The notes below the pieces were generated by a model. The model saw only the letters and a program-made list of their open reading frames with translations, was not told the origin of the DNA and did not search any database. Both the position numbers and the translations under genes were made by a program. This document shows, in pieces, positions 9,099 to 18,444 of a DNA stretch of 64,000 nt (positions within the stretch are counted from its first letter, which is position 1; each line of letters begins with the position of its first letter). Origin of the DNA: Rivularia sp034931125 (GTDB lineage Bacteria > Cyanobacteriota > Cyanobacteriia > Cyanobacteriales > Nostocaceae); NCBI RefSeq assembly GCF_034931125.1, contig NZ_JAYGHM010000038.1, positions 8,876 through 72,875 of the forward strand. The letters run 5' to 3'.

Positions 9099-10215
9099 AA
9101 CTGCCTTTTGATATAAGATTTGTTTTATTATTTGATTCTTTGCAGGTGATAAATCCGCAAAGTTATTATCTAAAACTTGCTATTAACAAACTAGACTGCT
9201 TGCGTGTAGTATCAAAAGGAAGATAAAAATAGAAGAACATGGTTATTAAATCCTTTTCTATCTTTAACCTTTAAATAATATATAAAAAATCATTTCGACA
9301 AGAAGTCTAATTAAGTAGGAGCATTATCCACAGTTTAATCTTTCATCAAATAAAACGTCACCCTCGAAGATACCTAAATAAAAGACAATAAAAAAACAAA
9401 ATTACTTATTACTTTTATATTTACAGTTATATAACCATAACTATTTCATGTTTAACTCACCAATAAAATATTGTCTTTTCGTAAATCGAACTTGGAGTTA
9501 ACCAAAATTAAACGTATATTAATAAAATCACTATTTAGTTAGCGTAAATATACTGATAAATTAACCATATACAGCTACTTAATATATGTTAAATGCAATT
9601 CTATGAAAACTTTTTCGCAGTTTACTGTCACAATATTCAATATCGAATCATAAACTTACAATTTCTCTAAGACTATGTTTATAGTATTCCCAAAATTTAT
9701 AGAGTATTAACAGGTATAGCGTCACAAATTGCAGCAACAACCGTAGAAAAAGAATTTTCCCTAAATTAATTTCATAAATGAATACAAGTAGAGTAGGTCG
9801 GCGTTGAAAATTGTAATTAGCACAAGGTAGTAGGCAATAGGGGTAAGGGTTTAAACCTAATATAACTATTCAAGAACTAATTATCAAAAATAGCATATGT
9901 ATATTTACGGAGTAAGTTTAGCGAATAGCAAGTATTTTTTATAAATATCACTCTTTAAGTAATATCCTTGAGTGATTTTTTGTTCTCAGTATCGATGATC
10001 TTTTTGCTGCAAATTAGTAACTATTAAGGAAGCTGCGGGTATTGTTTATTGCAGTTGTATTAAGTAATAATCCTGACAGTGGAACATTTTTTATAATTAT
10101 CATAAATTTAGTTTGTAGAAACATCGGCATTTCTCAGGATGTCATCTAATAATTTGCTGAGTTAAAACTATAGTTACTTAAAATACAAAAAAAACAGTGT
10201 AATTACTGTAAACAA
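9099..10215. other. 1.1 kb AT-rich non-coding region between divergent genes
   Basis: It separates the adenylate cyclase (leftward) from an amino-acid permease (rightward) and so carries both promoters. It is strongly AT-rich with many TTAATT/TAAAT runs. I see no reading frame with coding character, no tRNA and no clear hairpin terminator. The only distinct element is the inverted repeat next to the permease start, listed separately. A small RNA here cannot be excluded by eye. Confidence 0.6.
10194..10209. promoter_or_regulatory. Inverted repeat directly upstream of the permease start, possible operator
   Basis: ACAGT and ACTGT flank six bases, and the core GTAATTAC is itself a perfect 8-base palindrome. 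The element ends seven bases before the ATG at 10216, where a ribosome-binding site would normally lie, and no good Shine-Dalgarno sequence is present. A repressor or attenuator role is a guess from position. Confidence 0.35.
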
Positions 10216-11550
10216 ATGACTTTAAATCAGCAACAAAAACCAATTGGCTTGTTTACTGCAACCTGTATTGTAGTAGCTAATATGATCGGTACAGGTGTAT
10301 TTACTAGCTTAGGTTTTCAAGTAGTAGATATTAAATCTGGTTTCACCCTTTTATTATTGTGGATGGTTGGTGGAATTTTCGCTTTATGCGGTGCTTTAAG
10401 TTACAGCGAGTTAGGTGCAGCAATGCCTTATTCGGGTGGTGAGTACTACTATTTATCTCGTATTTATCATCCAGTGGTAGGTTTTTTATCTGGATGGGTA
10501 TCGGTAACAGTAGGATTTGCTGCACCAATAGCGGCCGCAGCTATGGCTTTCGGAGCATATTTCAAAAGTGTATTTCCGCTAATCTCTTCCAGCGCGATCG
10601 CGTTAAGTGTAGTTATCGGTGTTTCTTTAATTCATAGTAGAAATAAAGCGTTTGGTAGCTACTTCCAACAGATATTTACTATCTTAAAAGTGTTTTTAAT
10701 TGTGGTTTTAATTGTTTGTGGTTTATTTTTAGCAGAACCTCAACAGTTAGGATTTTTACCATCAATAGGAGATGTTAATTTAATCTTCAGTTCTCCCTTT
10801 GCAATTTCGTTAGTTTACGTAACTTACTCATATTCAGGGTGGAATGCAGCGGTTTATTTAGCTAGTGAAGTAGAGCAACCGGAAAAGAATCTACCTCGCT
10901 CTTTGATTGGTGGAACTTTGATTGTCATGGGGCTGTATTTACTATTAAATTTTATATTTTTATACACTACTCCGATTAATAAGCTAGTCGGAGAATTAGA
11001 AGTTGGATATATAGCTGCTAATCAGATTTTTGGCTCTTTCGGGGCAAAAGTAATGGGTATATTAATTTCGTTCGGACTAATATCTTCCATTAGTTCAATG
11101 GTTTTGGCTGGTCCGAGAGTGACTCAAGCAATTGGAGAAGATATTCCTTTATTTAAACTGCTTGCAAGGAAAAATACCAGCGGAATTCCATATTTGGCAA
11201 TTCTCTTACAGCTATTTATCGTTATCGTTTTAATCCTGACATCTAGTTTTCAAGCAGTGATTACTTATTTAGGATTTACTTTAACCTTGTCTTCATTTAT
11301 TACAGTTCTAGGAATTTTTGTCCACCGTTTGCGATATCCCGAAGCACCTCGACCTTATCAAACTTGGGGTTATCCTTTTACACCAATTATCTTTTTAGCA
11401 ATTAGTTTATGGATGCTGGTGTTTATTTTGATTGATAAACCAGTGGAGTCTTTAACTGGTCTGGGGACGGTAGCGATCGGTTTAGTTGTCTATTTCTTTG
11501 CAGCAAAGAACAAGTTGGGCTGGTCTTCGGTTGAAGAAATATCAGAATAA
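10216..11550 (+). CDS. APC-superfamily amino acid permease
   Basis: A 444-residue integral membrane protein with about twelve hydrophobic segments. The first helix contains the family substrate-binding signature MIGTGVFTSLG, and the second has GGIFALCGALSYSELGAAMP. Later landmarks are YSYSGWNAAVYLASEVEQPEKN and FIYTLGF-like hydrophobic helices, matching the APC (amino acid-polyamine-organocation) family. It should catalyse proton-coupled uptake or exchange of amino acids at the inner membrane; the substrate is not clear. The lipoprotein gene at 11621 follows on the same strand after 70 bp and may be co-transcribed. The start ATG lies beside an inverted repeat. Confidence 0.9.
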   Translation: MTLNQQQKPIGLFTATCIVVANMIGTGVFTSLGFQVVDIKSGFTLLLLWMVGGIFALCGALSYSELGAAMPYSGGEYYYLSRIYHPVVGFLSGWVSVTVGFAAPIAAAAMAFGAYFKSVFPLISSSAIALSVVIGVSLIHSRNKAFGSYFQQIFTILKVFLIVVLIVCGLFLAEPQQLGFLPSIGDVNLIFSSPFAISLVYVTYSYSGWNAAVYLASEVEQPEKNLPRSLIGGTLIVMGLYLLLNFIFLYTTPINKLVGELEVGYIAANQIFGSFGAKVMGILISFGLISSISSMVLAGPRVTQAIGEDIPLFKLLARKNTSGIPYLAILLQLFIVIVLILTSSFQAVITYLGFTLTLSSFITVLGIFVHRLRYPEAPRPYQTWGYPFTPIIFLAISLWMLVFILIDKPVESLTGLGTVAIGLVVYFFAAKNKLGWSSVEEISE

Positions 11551-11620
11551 ATTTTGCATCTGAAAACAAGTCCAAATCAATTGTATTTATCAATAACTTG
11601 AAAAAGTATTCACTATTATC

Positions 11621-12796
11621 ATGAAAAATAATAAATTGCTTTCTGCTTTTTGTACTATTAGTTTTGCTGGATTACTATTACTACAGGGTTGTAGTGGGGA
11701 TATTAATGCTAACTCCAGTACAACTAACGCGATTGAAAAGACTGAATCAACTACAACTGTAGACCCGTTAGCATTTGACAAAGCGAAATCCGCTAAATTA
11801 ACTGATACTGCAAAATTGCTGGCTGGGATAGAAGTTGATAGTCAAAGTCCTTTAGCGAAAGTACAGCAAAATAAAGGTTGGAGTTCCCACCAAAATTACT
11901 ATAAAAATGCTTGGTCAAAATTAGAAAATCAACAGTTAGCAAAAGTAAGAAAATGGACTGGGGCTGAATTAAAAGAAGTTAACGCTAAATCTCCATCTGT
12001 TTTTTATCCTTTCAGCGGACCGGATTTTCTCTACAGTTACTCTTTGTTTCCGAAAGCCAAGGAAATGGTTTTAGTAGGTTTAGAACCAGTGGGTAGCGTT
12101 CCAGATTTTGCAAAACTTTCTGCAAGTCAAACTGATACTCAATTACGTCAAGCAAGAAGTTCTTTGTCGGAAATTTTACAATTTAGCTTCTTCCGCACCA
12201 ACGATATGAAGGTTGACTTGCAAAAGCAAGGAGTTTTACCAATTTTGTACGTATTTATGGCACGTACTAAAAATCGTATCCTAGATTTACAGTATATTGG
12301 GCTGGATAAAAATGCTAAGGTCGGAGAATATCAAAAAGGGATGGTTCCAGGAGTAAAAATTGCTTTTGTCCCCGAAGGAGATTCAGTCCCCCGTACTCTG
12401 TATTATTTCTCGACGGATTTATCAAACGACGGCTTGAAAAAGCATCCAGAATTAACACAATTTGTGACTCAACTTGATAACCCAGTTACTTATCTGAAAG
12501 CAGCTTCTTATTTAATGTACAACGGCAGCTTTTCAAATATTAGAGATACCATTTTGGCTAATAGTAGTTATTTATTACAAGATGATTCTGGAATGCCTTT
12601 AAAGTCTTTTGATAATGCCAAATGGAACTTAAAGTTTTATGGTGCTTATTCTCGTCCAATTGGTTTATTTAGCAATCGCTATCAGTCGGATTTGAGAAGG
12701 GTTTATACAACTACTAAAACTAAACCATTAGATTTTGGTATCGGTTATCAATTTAGTGTAAATCAGTCAAACTTGATGTTAGCAAAAACGAAATAG
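11621..12796 (+). CDS. Putative lipoprotein of unknown function
   Basis: A 391-residue protein with a lipoprotein signal peptide: MKNNK, a hydrophobic stretch, then lipobox LLLQGC with Cys24 as the predicted lipidated residue. A short Ser/Thr/Asn linker follows, then a globular body with no family I can name (for example GPDFLYSYSLFPKAKEMV and GLEPVGSVPDF). Cyanobacteria have proteins of this type annotated only as hypothetical. It is probably anchored on the periplasmic face of a membrane. It is 70 bp downstream of the amino-acid permease on the same strand, but whether it works with the permease is unknown. Confidence 0.7.
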   Translation: MKNNKLLSAFCTISFAGLLLLQGCSGDINANSSTTNAIEKTESTTTVDPLAFDKAKSAKLTDTAKLLAGIEVDSQSPLAKVQQNKGWSSHQNYYKNAWSKLENQQLAKVRKWTGAELKEVNAKSPSVFYPFSGPDFLYSYSLFPKAKEMVLVGLEPVGSVPDFAKLSASQTDTQLRQARSSLSEILQFSFFRTNDMKVDLQKQGVLPILYVFMARTKNRILDLQYIGLDKNAKVGEYQKGMVPGVKIAFVPEGDSVPRTLYYFSTDLSNDGLKKHPELTQFVTQLDNPVTYLKAASYLMYNGSFSNIRDTILANSSYLLQDDSGMPLKSFDNAKWNLKFYGAYSRPIGLFSNRYQSDLRRVYTTTKTKPLDFGIGYQFSVNQSNLMLAKTK

Positions 12797-12834
12797 TTGA
12801 CTTATACTAAGCATAAATAAGATTAATTATTAGT

Positions 12835-12930
12835 CAGGACTTACTCAAACCCCCCTCCTTAAAAAAGGGGGGTTGGGGGGATCTAAATTCGTGGAATACT
12901 AGTTTTCTTGTTACTGCTGCTTAAGTCCTG
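12835..12930. mobile_element. Short MITE-like element (96 bp)
   Basis: It is bounded by perfect 9-base inverted repeats CAGGACTTA and TAAGTCCTG. The interior includes a C-run/G-run hairpin (CCCCCC, loop, GGGGGG at about 12851-12874) that could also act as a transcription stop for the lipoprotein gene. No coding capacity. It belongs to the same terminal-repeat family as the elements at 12954 and 32355. Confidence 0.6.
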
Positions 12931-12953
12931 TTAATGTTTAACCAAATATAATC

Positions 12954-13120
12954 AGGACTTACGCGATTGTCACAAGACTCGGATGGTGCGTGACACTAAA
13001 AACCTTATTATTCCGTTAAAAATCAATCAAAGTGTCACAGCAACGGCAATAATGGGGGGATATTATCTACGCCCCATTTTGCCTCCCCTACAAAAAAATG
13101 TGCCAGTTGCGTAAGTCCTA
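12954..13120. mobile_element. MITE-like element (about 167 bp)
   Basis: The ends are AGGACTTACGC and GCGTAAGTCCT, 11-base inverted repeats. Inside is a second inverted repeat, GTGACACT near 12990 and AGTGTCAC near 13031, giving a long fold-back. There is no reading frame. It lies 24 bp after the previous element, and together they fill the space between two convergent genes. Confidence 0.7.
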
Positions 13121-13124
13121 ATAA

Positions 13125-14192
13125 TTAATAATCAATCATCCAGTATTTAAATGCCGGATGTTTTCCACCGATGGCTTGGTTGACAATATTTCCGCAAATT
13201 TTTAAGCCATTTTGACTATTAGTTAAAATTACAATTCCCGTTTTTAAATCCTTGGAAGCTACGGTAAAACTTTTAAAAGTAACTAAATCTCCCCAATGCC
13301 AAAAAAAGTTACCTTTGTTAGTTTTTTCTAATCCCCAACCCAAACCCCAATCGAGAGAATCACTGAGTTTAATTTGCGGAGTTAACATCTGTTGTAAACT
13401 AGCTTCCGGTTTCATCATTGCGATAAGTAATTGAGCATATTCGGAAGCAGTAGTACGTAAACTTCCTGCTGAACTTGCAGCTTTTGGTTGGCTCATCGGT
13501 TTGGGCTGATTTTGACGATTATGTCCGTAACTAGCAGTTGTTTGATATTCAGGTTGCCATATAAAACTACTGCGATTCATTCCCCAAGGCTTTAATATTT
13601 GCTGCTGTAAATAAGCTTCTAAAGGTTGTCCGGTAATTTTTTCTACTACAGTTTGTAAATATAAAAAACCTTCTCCAGAATAAGCAAATTTTGATCCCGG
13701 AGTATTATTTATCCATACGGGTTTGTCACCGCTCCAATTAGGAAAACCTGTAGTGTGAGACAAGACTCGACGAGCAGTTACAAGTTTGATTCTAGGGTCA
13801 GGAATTAATGGTTTATCGGTATATGCTGTTAAAGGTTTATCTAAATCAATTTCTCCTCGTTCGACCATTTTTAATACTACATAAGCAAATAATGGTTTGC
13901 TTAGAGATGCAGCAGCAAAGATAGTTTCGTCGGTAACGGGTTTTTTGGTATATTGGTGTTTAACTCCAAAGCTTTTATGCCAAAATAATTCACCATCCCG
14001 AATCATCGCTATAGAAATTCCCGGAATTTGAAAATTTCGCATTAACTGGTAAATTTGTGTTTCCAAATTGTCGATCGCAGTTTCCGCAGCGGAAGTAGAA
14101 TTAGCGAGTAGATTAAGTAAGTTGATCGAAGAAAGACCGATTAAAGCGGTTGCACTTTGTTTTAATAATCTTCTACGAGATATTTCAGACAT
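13125..14192 (-). CDS. Tat-exported serine hydrolase of the beta-lactamase class C/PBP4* family
   Basis: A 355-residue protein with an N-terminal twin-arginine type signal (SRRRLLKQSATALIGL) and probable cleavage after SAA near residue 36. The SxxK catalytic pair is Ser96-Lys99 (AASLSKP). The second motif is Tyr171-Ser-Gly rather than the classical YxN, and a HWG triad (FFWHWGDL) stands in for KTG, as in many esterase or DD-peptidase members. It probably hydrolyses an ester or peptide in the periplasm; true beta-lactamase activity is not implied. The last bases lie next to the MITE at 13120. Confidence 0.88.
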   Translation of the reverse strand: MSEISRRRLLKQSATALIGLSSINLLNLLANSTSAAETAIDNLETQIYQLMRNFQIPGISIAMIRDGELFWHKSFGVKHQYTKKPVTDETIFAAASLSKPLFAYVVLKMVERGEIDLDKPLTAYTDKPLIPDPRIKLVTARRVLSHTTGFPNWSGDKPVWINNTPGSKFAYSGEGFLYLQTVVEKITGQPLEAYLQQQILKPWGMNRSSFIWQPEYQTTASYGHNRQNQPKPMSQPKAASSAGSLRTTASEYAQLLIAMMKPEASLQQMLTPQIKLSDSLDWGLGWGLEKTNKGNFFWHWGDLVTFKSFTVASKDLKTGIVILTNSQNGLKICGNIVNQAIGGKHPAFKYWMIDY

Positions 14193-14571
14193 AGTAAATA
14201 TTTTTTAATCGTGTTATTAAATTAGAATTTAATTAAGATAAAAAGGTTTCGTATCAGGTTAACACCATCATAGTTACACCCGTAAACAATGTAGAAATCT
14301 CCGCACTGTTACGTCCCCCTATATTTAGATTCACATAAATATTTTTTGCTCTAGGATATTTTGCCTGTTTACATCTAAATTACTCAACAAGAACAAAAAA
14401 ACAGGTTTCTAAACATAATTTTTGCGTAGCACTAATAATTCTTAATAAACCCGGTTTTTCACACGCTCTGTATTGCGGTGGCTTAATATCTATACTTTGG
14501 ATTGTTCGGAAGATAGATGTTTTCTACTATTTTATATGAGTAGATAAATAGTAGTTATTGCTTATCGACAT
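14193..14571. other. Intergenic region between divergent genes
   Basis: 379 bp containing the promoters of the serine hydrolase (left) and DUF1206 gene (right). At about 14410-14460 there is an AAACAGGTTTCT...AAACCCGGTTTTT motif resembling the fold-back repeat at about 58470-58545. Nothing else is recognised. Confidence 0.5.
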
Positions 14572-15390
14572 ATGACACAACAGATATCAGACCAACCCGC
14601 AGAGTGGATTGAACGATTAGCGCGGTTTGGTTACGCTTCAAAAGGAGCAGTTTATTTTTTAGTGGGACTGCTAGCAGTGCAAGCAGCTTTTGGTAAAGGA
14701 GGAGAAACTACAGATACCGAAGGAGCTTTAGAAGCAATAGTACGTCAGCCTTTTGGTCAAATTTTGCTTGGTTTAGTTGCGATCGGTTTGATGGGATATG
14801 TAATATGGCGTTTTGTTGAAGCAATCAACGACCCAGAACGTAAAGGTAACGATTTCAAAGGTATCGCAACCAGACTTACCTATGTCGCTAATGGTTTAGC
14901 TTATGCTGGATTGGCTTGGACTGCGGTAAAAATTATCATGGGAAGTTCGAGCAGTGGAAATAGTGATAGTAAAGAAGAATGGACTGCTCGTTTGTTAAAT
15001 CAACCCTTTGGACAGTGGTTAGTAGGAACGATTGGTGCGGGTGTAATTGCTTTTGCATTTTATTATTTATATCGAGCTTTTACCCAAAAGTTGCAGAGAA
15101 AATTGAATTTATCTGAATTAAGTAGTACAGAACGTCAATGGGTTATAGCTATTTGTCGATTTGGTTTGGCTGCACGAAGTGTTGTATTCTTCTTAATAGG
15201 TTGGTTTGTCATTCAAGCGGCGTATATGGCTCAATCTAGTAAAGTTGGTGGACTTAATGAAGCATTGGACACTTTAGCAGGTCAGCCTTACGGACCTTGG
15301 CTGTTAGGGGTAGTAGCGTTGGGTTTGATGGCTTATGGTGTATACATGGTTGTTCAAGCACGGTATCGTCATCTTGACCCTAATATGTAA
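14572..15390 (+). CDS. DUF1206 membrane protein
   Basis: A 272-residue membrane protein with three copies of a two-helix unit, the DUF1206 architecture. Each copy begins with an aromatic/Gly-rich helix (ARFGYASKGAVYFLVGLLA, then GIATRLTYVANGLAYAG, then CRFGLAARSVVFFLIG) and contains a QPFGQ/QPYGPWLLG motif before the second helix. It has six membrane segments and no signal peptide. The function is unknown. The stop codon is 9 bases before the start of the GHL10 gene, so the two are almost certainly co-transcribed. Confidence 0.9.
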   Translation: MTQQISDQPAEWIERLARFGYASKGAVYFLVGLLAVQAAFGKGGETTDTEGALEAIVRQPFGQILLGLVAIGLMGYVIWRFVEAINDPERKGNDFKGIATRLTYVANGLAYAGLAWTAVKIIMGSSSSGNSDSKEEWTARLLNQPFGQWLVGTIGAGVIAFAFYYLYRAFTQKLQRKLNLSELSSTERQWVIAICRFGLAARSVVFFLIGWFVIQAAYMAQSSKVGGLNEALDTLAGQPYGPWLLGVVALGLMAYGVYMVVQARYRHLDPNM

Positions 15391-15399
15391 TATTTAAAA

Positions 15400-16548
15400 A
15401 TGTCTGTAACTGAAATACGCGGTGTTTGGTTAACTACTACTGGTAGTAAAGTTTTTAATTCTCGCGATAATATCGTTGAAGCAATGGATTTTCTGGCTGA
15501 AACTGGATTTAATGTTGTGTTTCCGGTGGTGTGGAACAAAGCAACTACGCAGTTTCCTTCTCAAGTAATGCAGCAAAATTTTGGTGTAGAAATCAATCCA
15601 CAATATCAAGGAAGAGATGTTTTAGCAGAAGTAATTACTGAAGCTCATCGACTAGGTTTGAAAGTAATTCCTTGGTTTGAATATGGCTTTGCTAGTTCTT
15701 ATAATTGTAATGGAGGAATGTTACTTGCGAAAAAACCTGAATGGGCTGCACGAGATTTTCAAGGTAATTTACTGAATAAAAATGGTTTTGAATGGCTGAA
15801 TGCTCTTGATTCTCAAGTACAGGATTTTATATTAAGTTTAATCCTCGAAGTTGTGAAGAATTATGATGTTGACGGTATCCAGGGGGACGATCGTTTACCT
15901 GCTCTACCGTCTGAAGGTGGTTATGACAAGGGTACTGTACAAAGATATCAGCAAGAATTCGCAAAAAAGCCGCCGCAGAATTTTAGAGATAGTCAATGGT
16001 TGCAGTGGCGTGCTGATATTTTAACTGATTTTTTGGCGCGTTTGTATAGTGAAATTAAAGCTGTAAATAAGAATTTATTAATATCAATGGCTCCCAATAT
16101 TCACGACTGGGCTTTGAAAGAATATTTACAAGACTCACAAGCATGGTTAGAAAAAGGATTGGTAGATATTATTCATCCGCAAATTTATCGCCGCGATTTT
16201 AATAGTTATAAGACTATTATTGACAGGTTAGTAAAACAGCAGTTTACAGAAAAGATGCGAGGTAAACTTGCTCCAGGAGTGTTAATGAAGTTGGGTGATT
16301 ATAATATAAATCCAGATTATTTGGTGCAGGTAATTGAATACAATCGTGCTTGCGGTATTTGCGGAGAGGTGTTTTTCTTTTATGAAGGGTTGCGACACAA
16401 AAATAATGCTTTAGCTAATGTGTTGCGGAAAGGTTATTATGCAAAGTCGGCTATATTTCCTTCTTTGGAAAATTTGAATAAAAGTAATATTAAGCAAGAA
16501 GTTAATAAGAAGCAGGGTTTGTTTAAATTTTTTAAGAGTTGGTTTTGA
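15400..16548 (+). CDS. Glycoside hydrolase-like GHL10 family protein
   Basis: A 382-residue protein of the DUF187/GHL10 TIM-barrel family. It opens with the family signature EIRGVWLTTTGSKV, then has FNVVFPVVWNKATT and HRLGLKVIPWFEYGF, which form the first strands. VDGIQGDDRLPALPSEGGY carries probable acidic active-site residues, and DIIHPQIYRRD ends the barrel. It probably acts on a polysaccharide or peptidoglycan-like glycan. There is no clear signal peptide, so its location is unclear. It lies 9 bp downstream of the DUF1206 gene in an operon, and the C-terminal 30 residues are a Lys/Asn-rich tail. Confidence 0.88.
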   Translation: MSVTEIRGVWLTTTGSKVFNSRDNIVEAMDFLAETGFNVVFPVVWNKATTQFPSQVMQQNFGVEINPQYQGRDVLAEVITEAHRLGLKVIPWFEYGFASSYNCNGGMLLAKKPEWAARDFQGNLLNKNGFEWLNALDSQVQDFILSLILEVVKNYDVDGIQGDDRLPALPSEGGYDKGTVQRYQQEFAKKPPQNFRDSQWLQWRADILTDFLARLYSEIKAVNKNLLISMAPNIHDWALKEYLQDSQAWLEKGLVDIIHPQIYRRDFNSYKTIIDRLVKQQFTEKMRGKLAPGVLMKLGDYNINPDYLVQVIEYNRACGICGEVFFFYEGLRHKNNALANVLRKGYYAKSAIFPSLENLNKSNIKQEVNKKQGLFKFFKSWF

Positions 16549-16644
16549 GAAGTATTGAATTATGTAAACCGCAGAGACACAGAGTACGCGGAGAGAAAGA
16601 GGTTACAGAGGAAATTATCTTATAAACAAGTTTAATCTAAAATT

Positions 16645-17076
16645 ATGCAATTAGAATATAAATCGCAAGTAGAAGAAAATATTCAAGTTCTCAAACATGA
16701 TTTACCAACTTTATTTGAGAAAGATATTTCCTATGATATTTATACAGGAGATATTTTATTTAAAGACCCGGTAAATAAATTTAAATGGAAGTTCAATTAT
16801 CGAATTATCTTTTGGACTCTAAGGTTTCATGCTGGATTGTTTTTTACGGATATTCATTTTGATTTACATGATGTATATCAGCTAGATGAAAATACGATTT
16901 TCGCAAAATGGACTGTAAGGGGTACGTTGCGGGTTCCTTGGAAAGCCAAAATTTTCTTTAACGGTCATTCAAATTACCATCTAAATCAAGATGGTTTGAT
17001 ATACGAGCATCTCGATACTTGGGATAGGAAACCTAGCGAGATTTTACGTCAATTTTTTATTAAGGGAGAGGAATAA
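16645..17076 (+). CDS. DUF2358 family protein
   Basis: A 143-residue soluble protein matching the cyanobacterial/plastid DUF2358 family, an NTF2-like fold. Typical features are DLPTLFEKDISYDIYTGD near the start, FKDPVNKFKW, and the closing YEHLDTWDRKPSE. It is usually annotated without function. The 96 bp before it contain a purine-rich repeat (CCGCAGAGACACAGAG) common between genes in Nostocales. Same strand as the GHL10 gene upstream and the kinase downstream. Confidence 0.88.
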   Translation: MQLEYKSQVEENIQVLKHDLPTLFEKDISYDIYTGDILFKDPVNKFKWKFNYRIIFWTLRFHAGLFFTDIHFDLHDVYQLDENTIFAKWTVRGTLRVPWKAKIFFNGHSNYHLNQDGLIYEHLDTWDRKPSEILRQFFIKGEE

Positions 17077-17189
17077 TTATAGATTTTAACAAAGGAAGGG
17101 GTTGAGGTTCGGAAAAATCAGGAAGACGAAATAAATACTAAAAGTTAATTGAAAAAAGGTATGATAAGTTTCAAGCTAACTTTAGACTG

Positions 17190-17876
17190 ATGAATGCTTT
17201 TTCTGAAAATTTAATTGTAACCGCACTGACATTTATTTATGTTTTCGGACTGGTAGCGGTAATGAATTTCTGCGTAAATCGCTTGAATTTACCGCAGGAT
17301 ATTAGCCGTAAAATTACTCATATTGGTGCAGGTTGCTTAATTGGGTTTTTACCGCTTTACAACGATTCCCACTGGTCTAAATATCTCAATGTGGCGATTT
17401 TTATCTTGTGGATAGTGCTGCTGATACAAAAAGGCTTATTTGCTAGTGATGAAGATGAAGCTGTTAAAACTATGACTCGTACCGGAGATAAACGCGAACT
17501 TCTCAAGGGACCATTATATTTCGTGATTTTCGCGACTATTTGCGGTACTTTATTTTACAAAACTTTTCCTGGAATCATGGCGATCGCAACTCTAGGTTGG
17601 GGGGATGGAATTGCACCTATTATCGGTTCTCGCTACGGTAAGTTGAAATATGAAGTACTCAGCAGTAAAAGTGTGGAAGGAAGCTTGTCAATGTTTATTG
17701 CTGCTTTTGCTGCAAGCGTATTTTTCGTCTGGTTAATTATACCAAGCGAATTAAATCTAATGCGGATTTTTCTGTTATCTTTACTTGCTACGGTTGTAGA
17801 AGCCTGTAGTCCAAAAGAAATTGATAATATCTTAATTCCAACTGCGGTAATTTTAGCTGCTTTAACCGTTATTTAG
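17190..17876 (+). CDS. Phytol/polyprenol kinase family protein (VTE5-like)
   Basis: A 228-residue membrane protein with about six hydrophobic segments, related to CTP-dependent dolichol/phytol kinases and CDP-diglyceride synthetases. Landmarks: SRKITHIGAGCLIGFLP near residue 40 (a family His motif), TGDKRELLKGPLYF, GWGDGIAPIIGSRYGK, and SVEGSLSMF. The last two form the nucleotide-binding region. In cyanobacteria and plastids such enzymes phosphorylate phytol released from chlorophyll for tocopherol synthesis. Other polyprenol substrates are possible. Its last 8 bases overlap the convergent TVP38-family gene. Confidence 0.85.
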   Translation: MNAFSENLIVTALTFIYVFGLVAVMNFCVNRLNLPQDISRKITHIGAGCLIGFLPLYNDSHWSKYLNVAIFILWIVLLIQKGLFASDEDEAVKTMTRTGDKRELLKGPLYFVIFATICGTLFYKTFPGIMAIATLGWGDGIAPIIGSRYGKLKYEVLSSKSVEGSLSMFIAAFAASVFFVWLIIPSELNLMRIFLLSLLATVVEACSPKEIDNILIPTAVILAALTVI

Positions 17877-18444
17877 GCTGAATTAACATTTCTAATAAAC
17901 TTGAACCAATATATACATATCCAGAAATAATTATAGTACTGCTTAATATCAACGCGATTAAAAAATGGGTATATTTAATTCTGGTTAAACCAATCGCATA
18001 GCTGATTATATCTTGCGAAAGAGGCATAATTAATATCATATATAAAATGCTACGATGATTTTTAAATCTATCAATAAATTTATCTAGTTCGTCTAAATTA
18101 GCTTTGCCTATAAATCTTTGGGCTACTTTTCTGCCAAATTTCCTAGATATCCAAAAATTAGCACTGCATCCAATAATAGTAGCTATATAGCTAAGCAAGA
18201 ACGCATTGTGTTTACCAAACAAAGTTCCACCGACAACAAATAGTGAACTTCCGCTCAAAGGTGCAATAATTAAGCTTAAAGCACACAAAATTATAAATAC
18301 TATAGGAGACCATACTCCAGTTTTTTTGATAAAGAGTTGGGCATTATCTAAACCTATGGTTTGTAAGGTAAACGCCATTATTAAATATAAAATTATTACG
18401 AAAAAGGTTGCTATTAAAATTTTTTTGAGGTTGGAAAATCGCAT
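17869..18444 (-). CDS. TVP38/TMEM64 family (VTT domain) membrane protein
   Basis: A 191-residue membrane protein with the DedA/VTT-type core: SPIVFIILCALSLIIAPLSG, a re-entrant segment GSSLFVVGGTLFGKHNAF, the conserved ISRKFGRKVAQRFIG, and helices near MILIMPLSQDIISYAIGLTR. Relatives are proposed to scramble or transport lipids; the specific substrate is unknown. The coding end overlaps the end of the phytol kinase gene by 8 bp on the opposite strand. Confidence 0.88.
   Translation of the reverse strand: MRFSNLKKILIATFFVIILYLIMAFTLQTIGLDNAQLFIKKTGVWSPIVFIILCALSLIIAPLSGSSLFVVGGTLFGKHNAFLLSYIATIIGCSANFWISRKFGRKVAQRFIGKANLDELDKFIDRFKNHRSILYMILIMPLSQDIISYAIGLTRIKYTHFLIALILSSTIIISGYVYIGSSLLEMLIQPK

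Noticed and set aside
13125..14192. Calling the serine hydrolase a beta-lactamase resistance gene
   Set aside because: The second and third motifs are YSG and HWG, as in esterase or DD-peptidase relatives; nothing indicates antibiotic hydrolysis.
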